Positions 1 through 11,760 are shown, numbered from the stretch's first letter. The stretch: DNA of 64,000 nt from Megamerina dolium (GCA_963854835.1 OY978525.1:42861554-42925553), one strand, 5' to 3'. Notes: generated by a model from the letters alone, not told the origin. A program made the numbers and translations.

Positions 1-432
1 CGAGTATCGATAGTTGATTACTCATCACTATTGTGACTGACACTATTGCCAGCATCGAAACGAATGTCAACAAAAAGAAATGAGCGATAACCAGAACAAG
101 CCAACGAGAAAGGAAGAGAAGAATCTCGATAAAGGAAGATTCTGGGGTGTTGCCAACAGAGTATAAATAGAGCCAGTTTTGAGGAGGAAAATCAATCTAA
201 TTCCGAACGTGATTGCGAAAACATTGATACAGAGGCAAAGTTGCAAGTACATTTAAGTGTTATAGTAAATAGTTGATTGTAAACAGAGTTGATTGTAAAT
301 AGAGATTATTAAATAAATTGTTGCTGTATATAGTTTGATAGAATAAGTGTTGCAGTTATTATTAACAGAATCCAGTGATCGAACAAGGTAATTCAAATAG
401 AATTAAACGTTCACAGAATAAAAACGTAACAA
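1..432 (+). repeat. 5' LTR of copy A1 (first ~5 bases outside window)
   Basis: It matches the 3' LTR at 5489-5912 almost base for base, from the ATCGATAG block near its start to the terminal CGTAACA. A TATA box (TATAAATA) lies at 162-169 and an AATAAA signal near 312, as expected for an LTR promoter and polyadenylation site. Confidence 0.95.
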
Positions 433-434
433 TT

Positions 435-454
435 GGTGTCAGAAGTGGGATTCT
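435..454 (+). other. Primer binding site, tRNA-Leu type
   Basis: TGGTGTCAGAAGTGGGATTC lies two bases after the LTR end. It is complementary to the 3' end of a leucine tRNA (…CCCACTTCTGACACCA, from memory of fly tRNA-Leu). The same site is readable, with one change, on the minus strand beside the 5' LTR of copy A2 (29501-29518). Confidence 0.8.
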
Positions 455-460
455 GTAAAG

Positions 461-1909
461 ATGGTGAAAATTGACCAACTAAAAGTGGACCAGCTTAAAA
501 AGCTGTTAGTAGAGATGAATATATCGTCATCAGGTGCAAAGGCGGAACTGCTGGTGAGGCTGAGGCAAGCTATGGAGGCTAAGGGAATTAATGTAGAAGA
601 ACATGAGTTCTTCGAGGAAGCCGATATACAAGCAGTTGTGCACGCTGAGGAAGAGAGCAAAATAGATTCGAGTGGTCAACTCATGGATTTCATGAAAACC
701 ATGATGCTGCAGCAACAACAACAGTTACAAGAACATTCGGCTGAATTGCGTATGAAAATTCAAGAAGGTTCGTCCCGCCAAGAAAACGCTATGGGAGAAT
801 TCCAGAAAACAATTGACTACAAGTTTCAAGAACATTCGGCTCGCCAAGAGGGCGTTATTAGTGAATTGCGTATGGAAATTCAAGAACATTCGGCTCGCCA
901 AGAACACGTCATCGAAAATCTACAAAAAGGAATTGAACTTAGATTTCAGGAAATTTCCGGAGCTATTAATGACAAAGTCACAGAGCTGAAAGAACACGTG
1001 GATGAGTTGGATGATAAGCTGAAGGAACATGTCGACGACTGGGAAGATAAGTTCGAGAAATTACAGCCCGAACTCAATCAACTAAAAATAAATGGACCAG
1101 CCACATCAGTGATTAGAGATTCAAGTACAATCAAACTAAAGTCACCAACATTTGACGGAAGCACGCCATTCAATATCTTCAAGCTTCAATTCGAGACAAC
1201 AGCTTCGAAGAATCAATGGGATGATAGCGACAAGACTGCTGCTTTAATAGTCGCATTAAAAGGTAATGCTTCCGAGGTGTTACAGATGATTCCAGAGAAA
1301 GATCGTGGTAGCTATCAGTCACTGATGGACACACTCCAGTGAAAATATGGAAATGAATACAAGAGTCAATTACATCGAGTGGAATTGAGATCGCGAGTGC
1401 AACGGAGTAATGAGAGCCTTCAGGAATTCGCTTCCGATATTGAGCGCTTATGTCATCTAGCGTTCTCCGGTAATTCGGAAGAGTTCGTCGAAAAAATAAA
1501 AATAGAGGCATTCATAGATGGCATACGTGATGAAGAGACAAAGCGTGCCCTAGTCGTGTCACCCAGGAATACTTATGCCGAAACAGTCAGTAGTGCCTTG
1601 ACGTTTGAAGCCGCCAGTTTCATGTGTCGACCAATGCCACGGATACGCCAACTAGAAACAGAAACAGCAGATCTGGTTGAAGCAGTGTGTCAGGCATTCA
1701 AATCTGTAGTGCAGCCTGAAGCAAGAACAAAAGGTCGACGCGAAATCAAATTTACTGGTAAGTGCTTTATTTGCGACAAACCAGGACACATGGCGCGTGA
1801 CTGCCGTCTACGACGAAAGCGATCAAGATCGAATTCTCCAGGAAGACAAAAGAAGGAGAATAAGGTGGATAGCGATCGCTCCACTAACACAAATACATCG
1901 TTAAACTAA
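461..1909 (+). pseudogene. gag: gag of copy A1, with SAP-like N-terminus and CCHC knuckle
   Basis: The gag frame has 482 codons, interrupted by one TGA at 1340-1342 where other copies have an arginine CGA or CGC. Residues about 5-45 fit a SAP motif: spaced leucines, then SGAKAELLVRLR. Residues about 85-205 are charged and probably coiled-coil, with repeats around EHSARQE. Residues about 220-380 form the capsid-like part, including the PTFDGSTPFNIFK segment typical of Gypsy Gag. A zinc knuckle CFICDKPGHMARDC (CX2CX4HX4C) sits near residue 436, followed by a basic tail. The start is the first ATG after the primer site. The role would be particle formation and RNA packaging in the cytoplasm, but the stop truncates the protein before the zinc knuckle. 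Confidence 0.9.
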
Positions 1910-1980
1910 ATCGAGTCAGTTCAGCGGGGCGTGAACTGACTCCAACATTGGGTTGCCCCATCATTCACATTTCACAACTA

Positions 1981-2656
1981 CAGCGTGTGCCAAGCAGCTT
2001 GACTATTGATGGAAAATTGGACAATATGGAATTCTATAATCAAGAGCGATTTGGTAAAGAGGTTTGAGCCTTTAATGGGAATAAAATTGCGTACAGCAAC
2101 GGGTGAGGATGCACAAATTCTGGGTAAGATAAAGAAACGAGTATCTATTGGAAATTGTACATGGGAACATGAATTCATTGTGGCCGACATCATCGATGAC
2201 GTAATAATTGGTGTTGATTTTATGATTGACAACGGATTTACGTTAGATTTAAATCAACGGATACTACGTTATGCAAATGTCGAATTACCATTGAACATCG
2301 GTTACAAACGGAGTGTAAACATCAAACGACTACTGGCATGTCAACGCCAAGAGGTTCCAGCAAAATCAGAAGCGGTGATTTGGGCACAGATGAATGTGGA
2401 TGATGGGACAGACAAGTTGTGGGTGGTGGAAGCAGATAAAGAAATAACGAATAAAAACATCATACTTGGTAGGACGTTAGTAGAACCTAAAGAAAATGGA
2501 ATAGTACCGGTGCGAATATTAAATCCAACTAATACATCTGCAGTTGTAAAGAAAGGAATGGTGATTGGTCATTGCCAGGAAGTTACTGCCGTAGTAGACT
2601 GCGAAAAGGGTTCGTCGATAAAAGTGGAAGATCAGGAACTGTCAGGGCGGAAATAA
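1981..2656 (+). pseudogene. Protease region of pol, copy A1, active site deleted
   Basis: The segment before the reverse transcriptase resembles a retropepsin: LTIDGKLDN upstream and IIGVDFMIDNGF downstream, the latter being the usual flap and C-terminal half. The catalytic Asp-Thr-Gly that copy A2 keeps at 27903-27911 is absent; a deletion of roughly 30 bases joins DNM to a point beyond it. The reading frame changes at this deletion and again near 2610, where A1 has one base fewer than A3. A functional protease cannot be made from this copy. Confidence 0.75.
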
Positions 2657-5450
2657 AAGCACAAATGAAGGAATGGGCAGGTGTGTTTACCAACCAGCAA
2701 AAAGAAAAGGCTTTACAACTATTGGAGAAGTACAGTTCAATCTTTTCTTCAAATGGAAAAGCTGGAGGACGAACAACCATCGTGAAGCATCACATTGACA
2801 CCGGTGATTCTAGACCAATTCGTCAAACACCACGACGAGTTCCATTGGCAAAAAGAGACGAAGCCATTAAGCTGATTTCCGATATGCAGAAACAAGGTGT
2901 TATTGAACCATCAGCGAGTCCATGGAGTTCACCAGTTGTGCTGGTAAAGAAGAAGGATGGAAGTACTCGATTCTGTGTGGATTACAGAAAGCTGAATGAG
3001 ATTACGAAAAAAGACAGCTATCCACTGCCAAGAATCGATGACACTCTGGACACACTATCTGGTGCGAAGTGGTTCTCAACTCTTGATTTGCAAAGTGGCT
3101 ACTGGCAAGTGGAACTTGGTAAGGAAGACAAAGAGAAAACAGCTTTCAGTATTGGCGATGGTCTATGGCAATTTACAGTCATGCCATTTGGTTTATGCAA
3201 TGCGCCAGCTACTTTCGAACGTTTGATGGAGCGTGTACTCAGAGGACTACACTGGAAAACGTGCTTGGTGTACCTCGATGACATTATTGTGATGGGAAAA
3301 GATTTTAACGACCACCTGGAAAAGTTGAAAAAAGTATTTGAGCGTATACAATCAGCAGGGCTTAAACTGAATATGAAAAAGTGTTTACTCTTCAGGCAAG
3401 AAGTTAAATATCTTGGTCATAAAGTAACAACAGAAGGGGTACATACCGACGAGGAGAAAGTAGCAGCAGTTCAAGAATGGCCTATTCCGTCGACTCTTCA
3501 CGAGCTAAGAAGCTTCCTAGGCTTATGCACCTACTATAGACGATTTGTTCCTGGATTTTCAAACATCGCCAGCAGTCTGCATGAGTTGACAAGAAGGAAC
3601 AAACCATTTGTGTGGGGCGAGGAACAACAGAAAGCATTCGAACAACTGAAAGAAAGACTCTGTTCAGCACCAGTATTATCGTATCCAGTACCTGGTCAAA
3701 AGTTTGTGTTGGATACAGATGCGAGTGGCTATGGAATAGGTGGTGTGCTTTCTCAGATCATAGGTGGGCAAGAAAAAGTAATAGCATACTACAGTAAAAT
3801 CCTGTCGAAGCCAGAAAGAAACTACTGTGTCACTCGAAGAGAGTTGCTCGCAATACTGGAATGTGTAAAGTATTTCCATAAATACTTGTACGGTCAGTCA
3901 TTTCATCTACGAACTGATCACGCAGCGCTAAGGTGGTTATTGCAATTTAAAAACCCAGAAGGACAATTGGCGCGCTGGATTGAAAGGCTGCAGAGTTATC
4001 ATTTTACGATCGAACATCGTAAAGGAGGACATCACGGCAACGCGGATGCTCTATCTCGTCGTCCTTGCAAAATGGAATGTTGTTCCCTAGTGGAAAGCAA
4101 GTAGCACATTGTCGACGTACGACTTACAAATATATTGCCGGAGGAGACATGGACCACCGAACGAGTGCAAGAAGATCAGCGGAACGACCCAGATCTCGTA
4201 AAGATTATGGAATACAAGGAGCAGGGCGTACGTCCAGATTGGCAAGAGAGTCCAATAGCGAAGGCATACTGGGCGCAGTGGCAAAACCTGCACTTACGAG
4301 ACGGATGTTTATTCCGAACATGGGAAAGTGAAGATGGAAAAATCACTTATGATCTGCTAGTGGTACCCAAGGCAAGAACAAATGAAGTGATAGCTGAGTA
4401 TCACAATGCCTCCAGTGGAGGGCATTTGGGAATCACCAAAACCGTCGAGAAAATAAAGAAACGATTTTATTGGGTTGGATGTCATGACCATGTCGCTGAT
4501 TGGATTCGGAAGTGTAAGCAATGTGCAATGGCCAAAGGTCCCACTAAGAAAAGTCGAGGTAAGATGCACCAATACACCGTGGATGCTCCATTCGAGCGAA
4601 TTGCTATGGACATAGCTGGACCATTTCCAATAAGCAACGCAGGAAACAAGTATGTTCTGGTGGTTATAGATTACTTCAGTAAATGGCCTGAAGTATACCC
4701 CATTCCAAAGCAAGAAGCTAGTACCGTTGCGGATGTATTCGTCAACCAATGGATTACTCGTTTTGGTGTACCGATGGAATTACACTCAGACCAAGGTCGA
4801 AATTTCGAATCAGTTGTATTCCAAGAGATATGCCGTATGCTGGGTATATACAAAACTCGTACAACACCTTTGCATCCACAATCTGATGGCATGGTAGAAC
4901 GATTTAACCGTAACTTAGAGGAATATTTGAGAAAAGTCGTAGATAAATACCAAAGAGACTGGTATGTACATAGACCAATGTTCCTCATGGCATATAGATG
5001 CGCACAACATGATACGACGGCTACTACACCGGCAATGGCAATTTTTGGAAACGAGTTAAGACTGCCAGCTGATTTAAAATTTGGAGTCGTAACACCAACG
5101 AGGTCAACCGAAGGTAATTATACTAGCGAAAAGCGGGAACAGTTGGATGAAGTACATCAGTTCATCAGAGAGCGGTCGCAGATGATAAGCGATAAGATGA
5201 AGGCCAGGTATGACTTGAAAGCAAATTCAAAAGGGTTCTATGAATGAGAGCTTGTAATGCTTCATAATCCACAACGAAAGAAAGGCCTGTCCCCTAAACT
5301 GCAGACTCATTGGGAAGGACCCTATGAGATTATAGTTAATCAAACAAGATAAATGACGTAGTGTATCGTATTCAACGTGCCTGGAATAAAAGAGCAAAGT
5401 TTAAAGTAGTGCACTTGGAGCAACTTGTGCCATATCGAGGGGATGTATAA
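2572..5450 (+). pseudogene. pol: pol of copy A1: reverse transcriptase, RNase H, integrase
   Basis: The reverse transcriptase starts around 2840 ([19 protein letters not shown]) and has the catalytic YLDD at about 3271-3282. RNase H follows (VLDTDASGYGIGG near 3705, LRTDHAALRWL near 3907). The integrase has an HHCC zinc-binding domain (CKQC near 4515), the catalytic core (MDIAGPF, HSDQGRNF, and the glutamate of MVERFNR) and a GPY/F module (WEGPYEII near 5310). TAG at 4102-4104 stands where other copies have GAG, and TGA at 5245-5247 where A4 has an alanine codon. A further one-base shift lies near 5350. The frame ends at TAA 5448-5450, 38 bases before the LTR. Confidence 0.93.
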
Positions 5451-5488
5451 AAACTTGTTCGGGACGAACAAGGTTAAGAGGAGGGCAG

Positions 5489-5912
5489 GGTAACGAGTAT
5501 CGATAGTTGGTTACTCATCACTATTGTGACTGACACTATTGGCAGCATCGAAACGAATATCAACAAAAACAAAAACAAAGCCAACAAGAAAGAAAGAGAA
5601 GAATCTCGATAAAGGAAGATTCTGGGGTGTTGCCAACAGAGTATAAATAGAGCCAGTGTTAAGAAGGAAAATCAATCGAATTCCGAACGTGACTGCGCAA
5701 ACATCTATACAGAGGCAAAAGTTGCTAGTACATTAAAGTGTTATTGTAAATAGTTGATTATAAACAGAGTTGATTGTAAATAGTTTTTATTAAATAAATT
5801 GTTGCTGTATATAGTTGTATAAAATAAGTGTTGCAGTTATTATTAACAGAATCCAGTGATCGAACAAGGTAATTCAAATAGAATTAAACGCTCACAGAAT
5901 AAAAACGTAACA
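5489..5912 (+). repeat. 3' LTR of copy A1 with polypurine tract
   Basis: The 424-bp LTR matches the 5' copy. A purine-rich tract (AGAGGAGGGCAGG, ending at about 5488) abuts it and would prime plus-strand synthesis. TATAAATA is at 5642-5649. The two LTRs differ at many sites and by small indels, so the insertion is not very recent. Confidence 0.93.
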
Positions 5913-6510
5913 ATATATTAAGTAATTTATAAATCCCCAACGCATCTCTAAAGAGAATGATCGGAGACTAATCTCCGATTTATATCTAAAGAGATTAATC
6001 TCGAATTACTCTCTTCAGAGATTAATCTCACAATTTTTTGCAGGGATAGATCTTAGAGAACCTAGAACCTTTCTTTTAAAATAGTAACACATACCAATGA
6101 AATTGCTCATAAGCACGGCGCCTTTAACAAAAGACGTACCATGATTTATTCTCGCCAAAAATGTTCACCTTTGCATTTGACACAAGAAGCACCCGTTTCA
6201 GTGCTAATTAAACGACAACCGGCAATAACTAAAACCACATCTATTTGAATTTTCCAATGAAATTGATTGTGTACAGATGTGTAAAAAAAATACAAAAACG
6301 AGTGGAAAAAAAAATTCAAAGCACACGAAAAAGGCAATAAAAATATCAAATAGCAATAAATATCAATAATGCTGAGGATGTAAGACCATTTTTTTATAGC
6401 TGGAATAAACACTTATTATCCGATGCAATTTGTTTGGTTGCTGCAGATTGTAGCCATTTAAGTTGTTGGGTGGTAACCAGGGTTTGCTAGTAACAACGGC
6501 GTGATTACTA
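5913..6510. other. Non-element flank with a palindrome cluster
   Basis: After the ATAT duplication come three palindromes in about 70 bases: one with 8-bp arms at 5960-5979 and two copies of GAGATTAATCTC at 5991-6002 and 6018-6029. The rest is AT-rich. A possible small exon on the minus strand is listed separately. Bases 6492-6510 are the left 19-bp target duplication of the RTE element. Confidence 0.6.
6146..6228 (-). other. Possible terminal coding exon (host?), low confidence
   Basis: On the minus strand a pyrimidine-poor but acceptable acceptor (TGTGGTTTTAG) precedes a short open stretch ending in TAA at 6146-6148. It encodes about 27 residues ending ETGASCVKCKGEHFWRE. The CxxC pair and non-repetitive composition look more like protein than like random AT-rich DNA. 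I recognise no family and see no upstream exon, so this may be chance. Confidence 0.2.
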
Positions 6511-8564
6511 CTTACTTACTTATGTGGCCATAACAACCGAATATCGATTTAGGCCGAAAATAACATGCTTCGCCAGCCATCTCTGTTCTTCGCTAGCTGG
6601 CGCCAGTTAGAAATTCCAAGCGCCGTTAGGTTCTCCAGTACTTGGTCTTTCCACCGGAGGTTTGGTCTTCCTCTTTTGCGTCGTCCTCCAGCGGGTTCCG
6701 AATATAACACCTTCTTAGCTGGAGCGTGTTCTTCCATTCGCTCGACATGACCTAGCCAGCGCAGCCGCTGGATTTTGATGCGCTTTACTATGTCAATATC
6801 GGCATACAGCTCGTACAGCTCATGGTTGTACCTTATTCGGTACTCGCCACCAACGCAAATAGGTCCAAAGATCTTGCGTAGGACTTTTCTCTCGAAAACT
6901 CCAAGTATTCGCTCATCCGAGGTGGAAATTGTCCAGGCTTCAGCGCCATATGTTAGACAGGCATGATGAGAGGCTTGAGAGAGTTTTCGTTCTTCGAGAG
7001 AGGGCTCGACTTCTCAATTGCTTACTCAGCCCAAAGTAACACCTGTTAGCAAGAGTTATCCTACGCATGATATCCAAACTGACGTCATTACTGCTGTTAA
7101 TGCTGGTTCTAAGATAGACAAAGTCCCTTACTACTTCAAAAGCGTAGTTGTCAACAGTGACGTGCTGTCCAAGACGCCGGGACTCTTTGTTTTGTTGACA
7201 CTAGATACTTCGTCTTGCCCTCGTTCACCGTGAGACCCATCCGACGCGACTCTCTTTCCAACTCTGAGAATGCTGCACTGACTGCTCGCGTGTTCATGCC
7301 GATTATGTCAATATCGTCGGCATACGCTAACAGCATGACACTTTTGTTGAAGATAGTGCCATTATGTCGTAAATCAGCAGCTCGTATTATTTTCTACATA
7401 ATAAGATTGAAGAAGTTGCACGATAACGAATCACCTTGTCTGAAACCCCGTTCGGTATTAAACGGTGCGGAGAGGTCCTTCCCAATTTTCACTGCACAAC
7501 GGGAGTTATGCAGTGTCATTCTACAAAGTCGAATGAGCTTTGCAGGAATACCGAACTCAGACATTGTTGCGTAGAGGTAATCCCTTACCGGACTGTCGAA
7601 AGCGGCTTTATAATCAACAAATAGGTGGTGTGTGTCGATCTGTTTTTCTTGGGTCTTCTCCAGGATTTGGCGCAGTGTGAAAATCGATGGTGGATTTACC
7701 AGGTCTGAAGCCACACTGATAAGGTCCAATCAGGTTGCTGAGCATAGGCTTCAACCTTTCACACAGTACGCTCGATAGAACCTTGTATGCGATGCTCAGG
7801 AGACTTATTCCACGGTAGTTGGCGCAAATTGTGGGGTCTCCTTTTTTATGTACAGGACAGAGAACACTGAGCCTCCAATCATCAGGCATGCTTTCATCCG
7901 ACCATATTCTGCTTATGAGCTGGTGCATGCGGGTGAGCAGCTCATCGCCTCCGGTCTTAAACAACTCGGCAGGCAGGCCATCAGCACCTGCAGCTTTGTT
8001 GTTCTTCAGCCTTAAAATGGCCGTTTCAACCTCGTCATAGTCGGGTGGTGGAATATCAACACCATCATCTGTAATTGGGGTTATCGGGCAAACTCCTCCA
8101 CTGGCGGAATTGTTCGTAGCGTCGCCATTCAGTATCGTGGAGAAGGGTTCCCTCCATAGGCTCAGTACTCTCTGGACATCCGTAACCAGATTCCCATTTC
8201 CATCACGACAAGAAGAGGCTCCGGGATTTAAACCTCCACTCAGGCGCTTGATCTTTTCAAAGAATTTTCGAGTCTCATTCTTGTCGGTACACATCTCTAT
8301 CTCCTCACACTCGCGTTTCTCCAACTCCCTCTTCTTGCGCCTGAAAAGACGTCTCTCTGCACTCCTTTTCTCTCTATACCGCTCCTTAACAGCTCGCGTT
8401 GCGCCTGCACGCAGGGTTTTTCTGTAGGCGGCGTCTTTCTCTGCGGTAGCGTCGCGACACTCCTGATCATACCACTCATTCCTCAGAGGCCGGTAGTAAC
8501 CGATTACCTCCTCGGCAGCAGTAGTCATGGAGTGGGATATATGTGTCCACCGTGCGCATGTATC
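6511..8564 (-). mobile_element. RTE-type LINE, 5'-truncated, with 19-bp target duplication
   Basis: AACAACGGCGTGATTACTA occurs exactly at 6492-6510 and 8565-8583 and brackets a minus-strand LINE. In element orientation the 3' end is a short tetranucleotide tail (AAGT/TAAG repeats at about 6511-6522), as is usual in the RTE clade. The 5' end is cut off just before the reverse transcriptase, so the endonuclease is missing. Perfect duplications and the tail show ordinary target-primed insertion; the coding part has since acquired several frameshifts. Confidence 0.9.
6549..8528 (-). pseudogene. RTE reverse transcriptase (broken into several frames)
   Basis: Reading on the minus strand, 8528-7614 holds the region upstream of the palm and early RT motifs (KNNKAAGADGLPAELFK; ANYRGISLLSIAYKVLS; YQCGFRPGKST). 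After a frameshift, 7729-7394 has HHLFVDYKAAFDSP and the GFRQGDSLS motif, and 7336-7151 has the catalytic LAYADDIDIIG. The C-terminal tail at 6737-6549 (RRKRGRPNLRWKDQV) is characteristic of RTE proteins. The protein would copy its RNA onto nicked chromosomal DNA. At least three frameshifts separate these blocks. Confidence 0.88.
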
Positions 8565-8583
8565 AACAACGGCGTGATTACTA

Positions 8584-9076
8584 TAGCGAAAAACAACTGT
8601 TTTCTCTTATTTTAGATAAAAGGAGAAACGCAAACAATTAGAAAGTGTGTTTTACCAGGCGATGGAGATCAGCCAATGTTTATGCTACCAAGCGCAGAGC
8701 AGCAGCCAGAATACAAGCAATACCTATTTTTAATCTTCTTCCTCAAATAAATATATACTTAATATTGAACAAAAATTTTAAATTAAGCAACAAAAAAGAA
8801 AAGTAATTGTACTGTCAGTCTCTTGTTTATTTGAACTCCACCTATGAGTTTTTTCATACACTTCACACATAGCAACCACGCTCTTACTAGTGAGATAAGA
8901 AAGTTTAAAGTCGGTACACTTAAGATTTTTATTTCATAGCAGTAACTTTTACAACTTTTCTAAAAAATTATCGTAAAGAAATAAAACACTCAGAAATGCT
9001 TGCATTTTGAAGGAGCTTCTTCGTTTTCATGACGAATCGTTAATATAAAAATATATTAAATACTACGCATATATAA
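8584..9076. other. Intergenic flank; possible small exon at 8616-8750
   Basis: A good acceptor (TTTTCTCTTATTTTAG, ending 8615) precedes 44 open codons on the plus strand, ending in TAA at 8748-8750. The translation contains VLPGDGDQPMFMLPSAEQQ, which is not a transposon motif I know. An AATAAA-like sequence overlaps the stop. This could be a last exon of a host gene, but there is no supporting context. The remainder is AT-rich with nothing recognisable. Confidence 0.25.
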
Positions 9077-9238
9077 TGTTACGTTTATATTTTGTGAACG
9101 TTTAATTCTATTTGAATCAACCTTGTTCGATCACTGGATTCTGTTAATAATAATAGCGACACTTATTTTGTACAATTATATACAGCAACAGTTTATTTAA
9201 TCAACTATTTAATATAACACTTTAATGTACTTTGCAAC

Positions 9239-11760
9239 TGTACTAGCTTCTTGCTTTGGAATGGGGTATACTTCAGGCCACTTACTGAAGTAATCTATAA
9301 CCACCAGAACATACTTGTTCCCTGAGTTACTTGTTGGAAATGGTCCAGCTATGTCCATAGTAATTCGCTCAAATGGAGCACCTACGGTGTATTGGAGCAT
9401 CTTACCTCGACTTTTCTTAGTAGGACCTTTGGCCATGCACATTGCCTGAACTTCCGAATCCAATCAGCGACATGGTCATGACATCCAACCCAATAAAATC
9501 GTTTCTTTATTTTCACAACGGTTTTGGCGATGCCCAAATGCCCTCCACTGAAAGCATTGTGATACTCAGCTATGACTTCGTTTATTTTTGCCTTGGGTAC
9601 CATTAGAAGATTATTAGTGACTTTTTCATCTCCACTTACCCATGCTCGGAATAAACATCCGTCTCGTAAGTGCAGGCTTTGCCATTGCGTCCAGTATGCC
9701 TTTACTATTGGACTCTCATTAGCCATTTGTTGCCAATCTGGACGTACGCCCTGATCCTTGAATTCCATAATCTTCACGAGATCTGGGTCGTTCCGCTGAT
9801 CTTCTTGCACTCGTTCGGTGGTCCATGACTCCTCCGGCAATATATTCGTAAGTCGTATGTCGACAATGTGCTCCTTGCTTTCCACTCGAGAACAATGTTT
9901 ACATTCCATTTTGAAAAGACGACGAGATAGAGCATCCGCGTTGCCGTGTTGTCCTCCTTTACGATTGTTGATAGTAAAATCATAACTCTGCAGCTTTTCA
10001 ATTCAGCACGCCAATTGTCCTTCTGGGTTTTTAAATTGTAATAACCACCTTAGCGCTGAGTGGTCAGTTCGTAGATGAAATGACTGACCGTACAAGTATT
10101 TATGGAAATACTTTACTGATACAAGTAATTCGAGCAACTCTCTTCGAGTGACACAGTAGTTTCTTTCTCGCTTCGACAGGATTTTACTGTAATATGCTAT
10201 TACTTTTTCTAGCCCACCTATGATCTGAGAGAGTACACCACCCATTCCATAGCCACTCGCATCTGTGTCCAACACAAAATTTTGACCAGGTACTGGATAC
10301 GCTAATACTGGTGCTGAACAGAGTCTTTCTTTCAGTTGTTCGAATGCTTTCTGTTGGTCCTCGCCCCACACAAATGGTTTGTTCTTTCTTGTTAACTCAT
10401 GCAGACTGCTGGCAGTGTTTGCAAATCCGGAAACAAATCGTCTATAGCAGGTGCATAAGCCTAGGAAGCTTCTTAGCTCGTGAAGATTCGACGGAATAGG
10501 CCATTCTTGTACTGCTGCTACTTTCTCCTCGTCGGTATGTACACCTTCTGTTGTTACTTTCTGACCAAGATATTTAACTTCTTGCCTGAAGGGTGAACAC
10601 TTTTTCATATTCAGTTTAAGCCCTGCTGATTGTATAAGCTTCTTTTAACGCTTTCTTTTAACTTTTCCAGGTGGTCGTTAAATCTTTTCCCATCACGATA
10701 ATGTCATCGAAGTACACCAAGCATGTTTTCCAGTGTAGTCCTCTGAGTACACGCTCCATCAAACGTTCGAAAGTAGCTGGCGCGTTGCATAAACCAAATG
10801 GGATCACTGTAAATTGCCATAGAACATCGCTACCATAGACCATACTGAAAGCTGTTTTCTCTTTGTCGTCCTTACCAAGTTCCACTTGCCAGTAACCACT
10901 TTGCAGATTAAGAACTGAGAACTACTTCGCACCAGAAGCGTGTCCAGAGTGTCATCGATTCTTGGCAGTGGCCTTTTTTCGTGATATCATTTAGCTTTCT
11001 GTATATCCACGTAGAATCGAGTACTTCCATCCTTCTTCTTTACCAGCACAACTGGTGAACTCCATGGACTCGCTGATGGTTCAATAACACCTTGTTTCTG
11101 CATATCGGAAATCAGCTTAATGGCTTCACCTCCTTTGGCCAATGGAACTCGTCGTGGTGCTTGACGAATTGGTCTAGAATCACCAGTGTCACGATGGTTG
11201 TTCGTCCTCCAGTTTTTCCATTTTAAGAAAAGATTGAACTGTACTTTTCCAATAGTTGTAAAGCCTTTTCTTTTTGCTGGTTGGTAAGCACACCTGCCCA
11301 TTCTTCCATCTGTGCTTTTATTTCCGCTCTAACCGTTTCTGATCTTCCACTTTCCATCGACGAACCCTTTTCGCAGTCTGCTACCGCAGTAACTTCCTGG
11401 CAATGACCAATCATAAGACCTTTCTTCAGTTGGATTATTATTAGTCGGATTTAATATTCACACCGGTACTATTCCATTTTCTTTAGGTTCTACTATCGTT
11501 CTACCAAGTATGATGTTTTTATTTTGTATTTCTTTATCTGCTTCCAATAACTACAACTTGCCTGTCCCATCATCCACTTTCATCTGTGCCAAAATCACCG
11601 CTTCTGATTTTGCTGGAACCTCTGTGCGTTAACATGCCAGTACTCGTTTGATGTTCCCACTACGCTTGTAGCCGCTGTTCATTGGTAACTCGACATTTCA
11701 ATAGCTATCCGTTGATTTAAATCTAACGTAAATCCGTTGTCAATCAGTCAGTTCCCGACT
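9239..11760 (-). pseudogene. pol: pol remains of copy A3
   Basis: Integrase core lies at 9463-9239 (ITMDIAGPFP), and the zinc-binding domain and linker at 9909-9382. RNase H and the RT connection are at 10608-10003, the RT palm with YFDD near 10715 (the usual YLDD has Leu changed to Phe) at 10885-10658, and RT fingers at 11301-10987. The protease-distal segment lies at 11414-11223, with decayed protease code up to about 11760. Blocks are separated by small indels, for example near 10640 and 10900. Confidence 0.85.

Larger units (their letters stand above)
1..5912 (+). mobile_element. Ty3/Gypsy LTR retrotransposon, family A, copy A1
   Basis: Two LTRs enclose gag and pol in the order LTR, primer site, gag, protease, reverse transcriptase, RNase H, integrase, polypurine tract, LTR. 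The window opens a few bases inside the 5' LTR; other copies begin TGTAACGAG and this one begins at CGAG. The 3' LTR ends CGTAACA and is followed by ATAT (5913-5916), the likely target duplication. No env gene is present. The copy is dead: an in-frame TGA in gag, a missing protease active site, in-frame TAG and TGA codons in pol, and several small frameshifts. Copies A2, A3 and A4 and two LTR remnants of the same family occur elsewhere in the window. A leucine-tRNA primer site suggests affinity to the mdg3 group; this placement is an inference. Confidence 0.95.

Noticed and set aside
6565..8427. Plus-strand frames over the RTE element
   Set aside because: The minus strand carries all RT motifs; these are shadows.
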